A DNA stretch of 43,911 nt from Acidobacteriota bacterium (GTDB lineage Bacteria; Acidobacteriota; Thermoanaerobaculia; Gp7-AA8), in assembly GCA_019247495.1 (NCBI GenBank), contig JAFAOU010000063.1:1-43911 (forward strand), written 5' to 3'. Under the pieces are notes generated by a model. The model did no database searches, was not told the DNA's origin, and saw nothing but the letters and a program-made list of their open reading frames with translations. The position numbers and the translations under genes are program-made. Below are positions 8,595 to 15,679 of the stretch, one piece after another (the first letter of the stretch is position 1; each line of letters begins with the position of its first letter).

Positions 8595-9474
8595 TCTGGA
8601 CTTGCTCCCGGATCCGCTCGACCTCGGTTTTCAATTCTACAACGAGGGTGCGCAGCGCCGCGGAGCGCGACTTAGAGCCCATCGTGTTCACTTCGCGCAG
8701 CATTTCCTGCGACAGAAAATCGAGCTTTTTGCCCGCCGCTTCACCGCCGCTCACGGCCTTCTCGGCCTGCTCGACGTGATGCGCAAGCCGCGTCAACTCC
8801 TCGGCCACATCGCCTTTCTCGACCATGATCACCACTTCCTGAGCGATGCGGTCCTGGTTGACGTCGACGCCGGCGACTTTCGCGATTTCCTGCACGCGCT
8901 GCTGATACGACGCCAGAAGTTCGTCGCGGATTTCGTCGCGGTGCGCCGCCAGCCGCTGCTGCAATTCGCGAATGGTCTGCAGCCGCGTGGTGATGTCGGT
9001 GCGCAGCGACTCCCCTTCCCGCACGCGCATCGCTTTCATCTGGGCAAGCGCGTCGCGGACGATGATGGCGAGCGATTCGCGTTCCTCTTCCGTGATCTCG
9101 GCATCGATCGGCTCGACCTGCAGCAGATCGGGAACGCGCAGCAGATCGCTGCCGGAAAACGTCGACCCGAGTCCCAGCTCCTCGGCGATGGCGCGGAGCT
9201 GCGGAACGACCGTGTTCGCGATCTGCGTGTTGATGCGCACGTTGTAGTCGGGCTGCGCGGTCCGCTGCACGCGGATGGAGATGTCGACCTTGCCGCGCGC
9301 GAACGTCTCGGAAGTGAGAGCCCGGACCGTGGCCTCGGCTTCCCACAAATAGTCCGGGATGCGCACCGAGGTTTCGAGAAAGCGGTGGTTGACACTCTTC
9401 GCGGTGACCGCGACGAAGTAGCGCGCCGAAAGCGCGCCGGCTGCCCGGCCGAAGCCGGTCATGGAAGTGATCAT
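8584..9474 (-). CDS. YicC/YloC family endoribonuclease
   Basis: The 296-residue protein starts with the family signature MxxSMTGFGRA and ends with the conserved block containing LSQEMLREVNTMGSKS. Members have been reported as RNA endonucleases; the substrate here is unknown. Residues about 150-270 are predicted to be coiled-coil rich. The position directly upstream of gmk is the common context. The ATG overlaps by 4 bp (ATGA) the stop codon reached by the corrected frame of the DUF374 acyltransferase gene. Confidence 0.94.
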   Translation of the reverse strand: MITSMTGFGRAAGALSARYFVAVTAKSVNHRFLETSVRIPDYLWEAEATVRALTSETFARGKVDISIRVQRTAQPDYNVRINTQIANTVVPQLRAIAEELGLGSTFSGSDLLRVPDLLQVEPIDAEITEEERESLAIIVRDALAQMKAMRVREGESLRTDITTRLQTIRELQQRLAAHRDEIRDELLASYQQRVQEIAKVAGVDVNQDRIAQEVVIMVEKGDVAEELTRLAHHVEQAEKAVSGGEAAGKKLDFLSQEMLREVNTMGSKSRSAALRTLVVELKTEVERIREQVQNVE

Positions 9475-10084
9475 TCGTTTACCAACCGTTCTGCGTCATC
9501 CGCAAGCTCGTTCATTGTTTCCTGTAGCCGCATGCGCCACTCTTCCGTGTCGCCGTCGCGCGGCACGAGCATCGGCGCGCCGTAGAGGAAGACGACGCGC
9601 GTGAACGGCAAGGGGACGACCATGCGGTCCCACGAGCGCAGCAACTTTTTTTTTTTGCAGCGAAGGCGAACGGCACGATCGGCAGTCCGCTCACTTTCGC
9701 GACGTAGATCACGCCGTCTTTCACGATCTGCGAAGGACCCTTCGGACCATCGGGCGTGAAGGCGATGTTCTTCCCAGCCTGGATCGCGCGCAGGATCTCA
9801 CGAAGTGCCACTTCGCCGCCGCGCGTCGATGAACCGCGCGCGGTTTCGGCTCCGTAGAAACGAAGAACACCCGAAACGATCTCGCCGTCTTTCGATCGCG
9901 AGATGATTGCGGTGGTCGGCTTCCGCCACTTCGAGTGCAGCGACAGCAGAATGTGGCGATGCCAGAACGCGAGGATGTAGCGCGGCGAACCATTGAGATT
10001 TTCGACATTCACGTGGCGCACGCGCATCGTCGCGGACAGCGCGCGAAGAAAAAGATAGCCGAGAAAAGAGAGCAGCTTCGTCAC
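9471..10084 (-). CDS. DUF374 lysophospholipid-acyltransferase-like protein, frameshifted at an A11 tract
   Basis: Resembles the DUF374 branch of the PlsC-like acyltransferases, usually encoded next to lipid A genes. Visible motifs are WHRH at 41-44, SRSKDGE at 62-68, RGSSTRGG and PDGPKGP at 111-117. At a run of eleven A residues (plus strand T11, 9646-9656) the frame as written goes off: it encodes a Cys/Ser/Arg-rich tail and stops at 9512, giving 190 residues. Adding one A restores the family-like continuation KLLRSWDRMVVPLPF and runs to a TGA at 9471-9473, giving 204 residues. That TGA overlaps the yicC ATG as ATGA, as at neighbouring junctions. The intact product is therefore very likely the +1-corrected one, by sequencing error or by slippage on the A-tract. 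Confidence 0.88.
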
Positions 10085-11994
10085 GCAATCGCTCCGGTCG
10101 GGACGGCATCGTCCGCGAACTGCAGATCGTAGAGCTTGCGATAGACGCCGCGCCGGGCCAGCAGCTCGTCGTGCGCGCCGCTCTCGACGATTGCCCCGCG
10201 ATCGAGGACCACAATCTTGTCGGCGCTACGAATCGTAGAGAGCCGGTGGGCGATTACGAGTGTCGTTCGGCCCTGCATCAGACGTTCGAGCGCGCCCTGC
10301 ACGAGACGCTCCGATTCAGTGTCGAGTGCGGACGTGGCCTCGTCGAGGATGAGGATCGGCGGATCTTTGAAAAGAGCGCGCGCGATCGCCAGGCGCTGGC
10401 GTTGTCCGCCGGAAAGCAGCACGCCCGACTCACCGATCTCGGTGTCGTAACCGTTCGGCAGCGCGGAGATGAAATCGTGCGCATTGGCCGCCTTGGCCGC
10501 TTCGATCACGCGCGCTTCCTCAGCGTCGCCGCGGCCGTACGCGATGTTGTTGCGGACTGTGTCGTTGAAGAGCACGACTTCCTGCGTAACGAGACCCATC
10601 AGGCCGCGCAGCGACGAAAGGCTGACGTCGCGGATGTCGCGTCCGTCGACGGTGATGCGGCCGCCGTTGACGTCGTAGAAGCGCGGCAGAAGGTTGACGA
10701 AGGTCGACTTCCCCGCGCCGCTACCGCCCACGATTGCCACGATCTCGCCGGGCGCAATGGTCAGATCGACCTCGCGCAGCACCGGCTCGGCCTGGTACTG
10801 AAATGAGACGTTCTCGTAGCGGATGCCGCTTCCAACAGCCGCGATCGAGCCTGCGGCAGGCTTGTCCTCGACTTCGTTCGGAATGTCGAGCATGCGGAAA
10901 ACGCGCTCGGCCGCGGAGAGCGCCGTGTTCACCGACAGATTGACCTTGTTCAGCTTCTTGATCGGCTGGTACATCGCCGCCAGCGCGGCGATGTACGCCA
11001 TCAGCGCGCCCATGCTGAGCGTGCCGTTCGCGATGCGGTGCGATGCGTAAGCGAAGATCGCCAGCGCACCAAAGCCGGTGACGAAGTCCATGACCGGCGA
11101 CGAGAGCGCCTGGATCTTCTGCGCCTTCAGATTCGATGAGAGATGGCGTTTCGTGGCCAGGTGAAAGCGTCCGATCTCGAAGCGCTCCATCGTGAAGGCC
11201 TTGACGATCCGCACGCCGCGAATGGTTTCCTCGAGCAGCGTGGCCATGTCCGCCATGCGCTCCTGCGAACGATGCGTCGTGCCGCGCAGCCGGCGGCCGA
11301 AATGAACGACCGGATACACCATCACCGGGGCGACGATGAAGGTGATCAAGGCCAGCTCGGGATTGGTCCAGAAGACGTAGCAGAGCAGGAAGAAGAGCGT
11401 CAGCGATTCCTGGAAGAGATCGCCCATGCGCGTGGACACGGCGGCCTGGATTGCGTCGGCATCCGACACGACGCGGCTGACCATCTCTCCTGTCGACCGC
11501 TCCGAGAAGAATCGGTGACTCTGAAAAATGATCCGCTCGTACAACTGATTGCGCAGGTCGCGAACGGTCGAGAGGCCGACTTTCTGGAACGCGTATTCCG
11601 AAAAAAAAGACGCCAGCGCGCGCAGGACGATGACTATGAACAGCGCCACCAGGATGTGGTGGAACTGGTCGTTGCGGCTTTCCTTGTCCCACCACGCGTG
11701 AAAGCGATGGTTCGCCGCATCGAGATGATTGATGATCCAGCCGCGCTGCCCTTCCGGGACATCGCGCCTGAGGACGGCATTGGCCACGCGGTTCTTGGTC
11801 ACTTCTTCGCGCGATACGTGCGTCACGGCCGGTTTATGCGCGCCGGGAGGCGTGAGGCCGACGTCAACGACCGGCTGCAGCAACCCGATCATGATCGTCT
11901 GCGTCACGGCGAAGATGATCATCGAGCCGAACGCGAGCGCCGCCCACGCTTTGTAGCGCTTCAGGTAGCTGTAAAGCCGGCGCAGAAGCTTCAT
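10081..11994 (-). CDS. msbA: MsbA-like lipid A exporter, fused ABC permease/ATPase
   Basis: Flips lipid A-core (or a related lipid) across the inner membrane. The 637 residues have the half-transporter layout. Six TM helices lie within the first ~330 residues. The nucleotide-binding domain has Walker A GGSGAGKST near 424, the LSGGQRQR signature near 525, ILDEATSALD near 550 and an H-loop IAHRLST. It is longer than the typical ~580 residues because about 65 charged residues (roughly 48-112) lie between TM1 and TM2, on the periplasmic side. The location between lpxB and a DUF374 acyltransferase, with 4-bp overlaps on both sides, supports the lipid A role over generic multidrug export. Confidence 0.9.
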   Translation of the reverse strand: MKLLRRLYSYLKRYKAWAALAFGSMIIFAVTQTIMIGLLQPVVDVGLTPPGAHKPAVTHVSREEVTKNRVANAVLRRDVPEGQRGWIINHLDAANHRFHAWWDKESRNDQFHHILVALFIVIVLRALASFFSEYAFQKVGLSTVRDLRNQLYERIIFQSHRFFSERSTGEMVSRVVSDADAIQAAVSTRMGDLFQESLTLFFLLCYVFWTNPELALITFIVAPVMVYPVVHFGRRLRGTTHRSQERMADMATLLEETIRGVRIVKAFTMERFEIGRFHLATKRHLSSNLKAQKIQALSSPVMDFVTGFGALAIFAYASHRIANGTLSMGALMAYIAALAAMYQPIKKLNKVNLSVNTALSAAERVFRMLDIPNEVEDKPAAGSIAAVGSGIRYENVSFQYQAEPVLREVDLTIAPGEIVAIVGGSGAGKSTFVNLLPRFYDVNGGRITVDGRDIRDVSLSSLRGLMGLVTQEVVLFNDTVRNNIAYGRGDAEEARVIEAAKAANAHDFISALPNGYDTEIGESGVLLSGGQRQRLAIARALFKDPPILILDEATSALDTESERLVQGALERLMQGRTTLVIAHRLSTIRSADKIVVLDRGAIVESGAHDELLARRGVYRKLYDLQFADDAVPTGAIA

Positions 11995-13166
11995 CGTTGA
12001 ACGGCTTTCATGATCGATTCGGCCGCGCGTCGGGCCGCGCCGGCGTCGCCGAGTTTACTCCGCACCGCCGCCAGCTCTTCCACGACGCGCGCGTAGTTGG
12101 CCGGTTCGAGCAGCCGCCGCGTTTCGTCCGCGATCGTTCGTCCGTTCACGTCGCCCTGAATCAGCTCCGGCACGATCTTCTTCCCCGCCACGATGTTGAT
12201 CAGCGCAAAGTGCGGAATCGTGACGACCATCCTGCCGAGCCAGTAGTTGGCGAGCGATAGCCGATACATGACGATCACCGGCGTGCCGAGAACGGCGCAT
12301 TCGAGTGTGGCTGTACCGGAGGAGGACAACGCGACGTCCGCCGCGGCGACGGCTTCGCCATGGTCGTGTTCGACGACGCGAACATTTCTGCCGGTCACAT
12401 ATTCGTCGAGCAGTTCGCGCGGAATCGTCGGCGCTTGCACGACGTACGCGTCGACGCTGCGCTCGCGCGCCAAAATCTCCACCGCATCGATCATCGCGGG
12501 CAGCAGCGACGCCACCTCAGCCTTCCTCGATCCCGGCAGCAGCGCGATGGTGGTTGCGGGAATCGGGAGTCGGGTGTCGGGTGTCGGAGAAGAGGCGTTC
12601 GGCTCGGCGATGCTGGTCGCTCCGACCCCCGACCCCCGACTCCCTACTCCCGGACGCGCAATGTGTCCGATCTCTTCGATCAACGGATGGCCGACGTACG
12701 CCGCCTCGATTCCGTGGTCGCGGTAGAACGTTTCTTCGAACGGAAAGATGACGATCATCCGATCGACGTACTTTGCGACCTGTTTCACACGTCCTTTTTT
12801 CCAAGCCCAGAGCTGCGGCGAGATGTAGTAGACGACGCGCAGTCCCAACTCCTTGCAGCGTCGGGCCATGCGCAGATTGAATCCGGGGTAGTCGACGAGC
12901 AGAACGGCATCCGGTTTTTCGCGCGCGATTTCGTTCACGGTTTCGTCAAAGATCCGCCGGAACCTGCGCAGATGGCGCAGGACGTTGAAGAAGCCGACGA
13001 TGCCCATCTCGCGCGCGTGATGCACGAGGCGCATCCCTTCGCGCGCAAGAAGATCGCAGCCGATGCCGAAGGTTTCGATCGCCGGATCGAGGCGCTTCAA
13101 CTCGCGCAGAACCTCGGCGGCGTGCAGATCGCCGGATGCCTCACCGGCGACGATGGCCAGTTTCAT
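11991..13166 (-). CDS. lpxB: Lipid-A-disaccharide synthase, with an in-frame repeat insertion
   Basis: GT19 enzyme that condenses UDP-2,3-diacylglucosamine with lipid X to form the lipid A disaccharide. I chose the ATG at 13166 (MKLAIVAGEASGDLHA), which matches the family N-terminus and overlaps the upstream small ORF as ATGA; the frame is open nine codons further. Conserved segments include GEASGD at about 8-13, YISPQLWAWK, VGHPL, LLPGSRKAEV and the C-terminal half. Residues about 171-203, between VGHPL and LLPGSRK, are low-complexity Gly/Ser/Pro/Thr and are encoded by a palindromic repeat (12558-12652) also found upstream of coaBC. This segment has no equivalent that I know of in the family and falls in the inter-domain loop. 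Confidence 0.95.
   Translation of the reverse strand: MKLAIVAGEASGDLHAAEVLRELKRLDPAIETFGIGCDLLAREGMRLVHHAREMGIVGFFNVLRHLRRFRRIFDETVNEIAREKPDAVLLVDYPGFNLRMARRCKELGLRVVYYISPQLWAWKKGRVKQVAKYVDRMIVIFPFEETFYRDHGIEAAYVGHPLIEEIGHIARPGVGSRGSGVGATSIAEPNASSPTPDTRLPIPATTIALLPGSRKAEVASLLPAMIDAVEILARERSVDAYVVQAPTIPRELLDEYVTGRNVRVVEHDHGEAVAAADVALSSSGTATLECAVLGTPVIVMYRLSLANYWLGRMVVTIPHFALINIVAGKKIVPELIQGDVNGRTIADETRRLLEPANYARVVEELAAVRSKLGDAGAARRAAESIMKAVQR
12558..12652. repeat. Palindromic repeat inserted in-frame in lpxB (family C, second copy)
   Basis: Left arm 12558-12589 and right arm 12620-12652 are reverse complements over about 28 of 32 positions (GGGAGTCGGG-type units), around a 30-nt loop. It is the same family as 7596-7723. 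It leaves the lpxB frame open and adds roughly 32 codons. Confidence 0.88.
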
Positions 13167-13348
13167 CGCAGCGGGAACGGAAACATGGTCCACGCCAATG
13201 CGATGCCGCCGAAAAAGAGCGAGCAGAAGATGACGAGGAAGGTGCGGATCCGTTCAGCGCGCGTCTCCTTCCACAACAGCGCGAAAAAGATGCCGGTGGC
13301 GACGGCGTAGATGAACATCAGCACGATGTGGTTGCGGAGGAGGCTCAT
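13163..13348 (-). CDS. Small two-helix membrane protein
   Basis: 61 residues with two hydrophobic segments (about 8-25 and 37-56) separated by a charged stretch (WKETRAERIR). I do not recognise a family. It is accepted as a gene because its start overlaps the upstream gene's stop by 4 bp (ATGA) and its stop overlaps the lpxB ATG by 4 bp, so it fits the coupling pattern of the operon. The function may be linked to lipid A or the envelope by position only. Confidence 0.7.
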   Translation of the reverse strand: MSLLRNHIVLMFIYAVATGIFFALLWKETRAERIRTFLVIFCSLFFGGIALAWTMFPFPLR

Positions 13349-13716
13349 TCTTTTCGTCCCTGCGCGATATCGAACGCGTCCACCACGAGCAGCAGGTTCA
13401 TGAGGCCGGCGGTGGTGGTGAAGGCCGTACCGTGTTCGAACGTGATGGAGGTTACGTCGCCATGCACGCCCATCCAGGCCGCGATCCAGTAGATGACGCC
13501 GGAGCCGAGCGAGCCAAGAGCACCCAGCATTCGCAGCAGCGAGCCGTTTGCGTGATTGATCGTGTAGAGATCGCCGTCGATGGCGACGCCGATCGCGAAC
13601 AGCAGCACGACGATGAGGAAGAACGCAATGGCCCGCGCGCGGCGGCCGAGGTAGAGGTGGCCCGCGCCGGGTACGAGGTACGCCAGCAGCATGGCAGTGA
13701 CGGTGCGGCCTTTCAT
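13345..13716 (-). CDS. Small TM2-like multi-pass membrane protein
   Basis: 123 residues. The N-terminal segment (AYLVPGAGHLYLGRRARAIAFF) resembles TM2-like and related small membrane proteins, where a Pro/Gly helix-turn-helix is followed by GxxYLGR. Three to four hydrophobic helices are visible, with a more polar insertion (about 45-60). It overlaps the HIT gene and the following small ORF by 4 bp on each side. No catalytic residues are evident. The role is unknown. Confidence 0.75.
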   Translation of the reverse strand: MKGRTVTAMLLAYLVPGAGHLYLGRRARAIAFFLIVVLLFAIGVAIDGDLYTINHANGSLLRMLGALGSLGSGVIYWIAAWMGVHGDVTSITFEHGTAFTTTAGLMNLLLVVDAFDIAQGRKE

Positions 13717-14222
13717 TGGTCGGTGATCGATCCCTTCGAGAGTTTCGTGAAGTGCGGCAGGAGCTTGTCGTACGTGACGCCGAGATCCTCCGGCACGATG
13801 CGCGTGCGGGCGGTGACAGTCATGAAATTCGAGTCGCCGCTCCAGCGCGGCACGATGTGCATGTGGTAGTGATCGGCCACGCCCGCGCCAGCAACCTGAC
13901 CGAAATTCATCCCGACGTTGAAGCCGTCCGGATGGTAAACGTCGGAGAGGATGCGTTGCGATTCCGCGGTCAGACGGATGAGCGATTTCAAAGAGTTGTC
14001 GCGGCTTTGGAACAGCAGCGCTTCATGCGCGACGGGAGCGACCATCAGATGGCCGTTCGTGTAGGGATAACGGTTCAGCATCACCAGAGCGTCATCAGTG
14101 CGGAAGATTGTGAGCGTGTCGCGAAGCGCGTCCGAGCTCACGGCATTGCAGAAAATGCACGAACCTTCGCTCTTCGGCGCCGTCAAGTAGGGATATCTCC
14201 AGGGGGTGAAAAGGATGTCCAT
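13713..14222 (-). CDS. HIT-domain nucleotide hydrolase/phosphorylase
   Basis: Histidine-triad protein of 169 residues, probably acting on dinucleoside polyphosphates or nucleotide phosphoramidates. The ATG at 14222 gives the family-typical N-terminus (FTPWRY at 6-10); the open frame extends eight codons upstream into a repeat. Motifs: a CxxC at 22-25 (zinc-type in Ap4A-phosphorylase-like members), NGHLMVAP and the triad HYHMH at 118-122. It is the first gene of the lipid A operon. Upstream lies the CACAGAG repeat, not an obvious promoter. Confidence 0.92.
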   Translation of the reverse strand: MDILFTPWRYPYLTAPKSEGSCIFCNAVSSDALRDTLTIFRTDDALVMLNRYPYTNGHLMVAPVAHEALLFQSRDNSLKSLIRLTAESQRILSDVYHPDGFNVGMNFGQVAGAGVADHYHMHIVPRWSGDSNFMTVTARTRIVPEDLGVTYDKLLPHFTKLSKGSITDQ

Positions 14223-14240
14223 TGCATGGAAAGAATTTTT

Positions 14241-14300
14241 CACCACAGAGGCACAGAGAGCACAGAGAAGTTCTCGGTGTCCTCTGTGTCTCTGTGGTTA
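14241..14300. repeat. CACAGAG-type inverted repeat between hup and the HIT gene (family D)
   Basis: Left arm 14241-14269 and right arm 14271-14300 are CCACAGAGGCACAGAG-type sequences, reverse complementary with a few mismatches and almost no loop. The TAA stop of the HU/IHF gene (14298-14300) is formed by the outer edge of the right arm. The structure could also act as a transcription terminator for the upstream operon, but no T-run follows. Confidence 0.9.
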
Positions 14301-14675
14301 AACGCCTCCGCCTTCTGAGGTCGCGGCTTCCAGCGCCTTGTTAATGAGTTCCTTCAACTCTTTCCCCGGCTTGAAGTACGGGATCTTCTTCGACGGCACG
14401 TCCACCTTCTCACCGGTTTTCGGATTGCGTCCCGTACGCGATTTGCGGCTGCGAAGGCGGAAGCTGCCGAAGCCGCGCAACTCGATCTTCTGGCCGGAGC
14501 GGAGGGAGTCGACGATCGAATCGAAGACGATGTTGACGATGGTTTCAGCCTGCTTCTTCGTCAGCGAAACGACCCGCGCGACCTCGTCCACGAGCTCCGC
14601 TTTGGTCATCACGCCCGCTTTATCCGCGATCTCTTCTTCGGGTTCCAGGTGATCCAAAGGTGCCTCCTCGCTCAT
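14298..14675 (-). CDS. HU/IHF family DNA-binding protein
   Basis: Histone-like DNA-bending protein, 125 residues from the ATG at 14675. An in-frame GTG at 14687 would overlap sppA. The core begins at MTKAELVDEVA (about residue 23) and contains the beta-arm block GRNPKTGEKVDVPSKK and the family ending FKPGKELKELIN. The N-terminal ~22 residues are an acidic extension (SEEAPLDHLEPEEE) that most HU and IHF subunits lack. The neighbours rpsA and sppA recall the cmk-rpsA-ihfB order of proteobacteria, so an IHF-like role is plausible. The stop codon lies in the adjacent repeat. Confidence 0.93.
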   Translation of the reverse strand: MSEEAPLDHLEPEEEIADKAGVMTKAELVDEVARVVSLTKKQAETIVNIVFDSIVDSLRSGQKIELRGFGSFRLRSRKSRTGRNPKTGEKVDVPSKKIPYFKPGKELKELINKALEAATSEGGGV

Positions 14676-14680
14676 GACGT

Positions 14681-15673
14681 TCACCACTGAAACAGAAACC
14701 GCGGACGGCGGGTGAGGATGCGGCTGATGGCGGTCTCCGTGTCGGAGTCATCGCTGGTCAGCGCGTCGAAAATCCCGCGTGTCCGCTTCTTCGGATAGAT
14801 GGTTCCGGGCCTGCCGGAGATTCCGCCGAGTTTGCCGGCAACGCGCACGGCGTCCTCGAGATTGCCGAGCTGGTCGACGAGTTTCATGCCGAGGGCCTGC
14901 TCGCCGGTGAAGACGCGGCCGTCCGCGATTTTGCTGACGTCCGCCTCGCTCAGTTTTCCTTTCCGTCCCGCGGCAACGGCGCGGACGAACTGCGAATGCA
15001 ACTGCATGACGATCGCCTGAAAATAGGCGCGCTGGTCGTCGGTGAGATCCTGATACGGCGAACCAGCGGCCTTCATCGCGCCGCTGGTAATCGTCTCCGG
15101 CTTCAACTTGGCCCAGGCCAGCAGGTCCTTCGTTTCCATCCACTGAAGGATCACGCCGATCGAGCCGGTGATCGACCCGGGATTCGCGACGATGCGGTCG
15201 CAGGCCGAGGCGATGTAGTAGCCGCCGGACGCCGCTACGCTGTCGAGTGAAGCGATGATCGGCTTGCCGTTGCGCGCGCGGACGTTGCGGATTTCTTCGT
15301 AAATCTCCTGCGACGGCGCGATGGCTCCGCCAGGGCTGTTGATCCGAATGATGATCGCTTTGACGCTGTCGTTCTTCGCGTAGCGGTGCAGCGCGTCGAT
15401 CGTGTCGCGCGATCCGAGGATCTCGCCATCGATGGGGATGATGGCCACCTTGTCGCCGAAGACGTCGCCGCGCGTGGTGGTGTCGTTGTTCCCCATCATC
15501 GCGATCATCACGCCGAGGAGCGCCATGCCGACGAAGACGATGAGGCAGCCGCTGAACGCACCGAGAAAGAAAACTCCTGTGCGCGATTTGCGCGGCGCGG
15601 GCACGGCAGCCGGCTCGCTAACCGGTTCTGCAGGCGCCTGACCGAGGGTTGGAACGGGATCGAGTTCCGACAT
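14681..15673 (-). CDS. sppA: Signal peptide peptidase SppA, short form
   Basis: Membrane-bound serine protease that degrades cleaved signal peptides. The 330 residues correspond to the short form (one SppA domain) and not the duplicated ~600-residue E. coli type. A single N-terminal TM (33-59) follows a Pro/Ala-rich cytoplasmic stretch. The Ser/Lys dyad is visible: nucleophile Ser149 in VAASGGYY and general base Lys201 in SGAMKAAGSP, with the usual spacing. It sits 6 bp after rpsA and 5 bp before the HU/IHF start. Confidence 0.95.
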   Translation of the reverse strand: MSELDPVPTLGQAPAEPVSEPAAVPAPRKSRTGVFFLGAFSGCLIVFVGMALLGVMIAMMGNNDTTTRGDVFGDKVAIIPIDGEILGSRDTIDALHRYAKNDSVKAIIIRINSPGGAIAPSQEIYEEIRNVRARNGKPIIASLDSVAASGGYYIASACDRIVANPGSITGSIGVILQWMETKDLLAWAKLKPETITSGAMKAAGSPYQDLTDDQRAYFQAIVMQLHSQFVRAVAAGRKGKLSEADVSKIADGRVFTGEQALGMKLVDQLGNLEDAVRVAGKLGGISGRPGTIYPKKRTRGIFDALTSDDSDTETAISRILTRRPRFLFQW

Positions 15674-15679
15674 CTTCGA

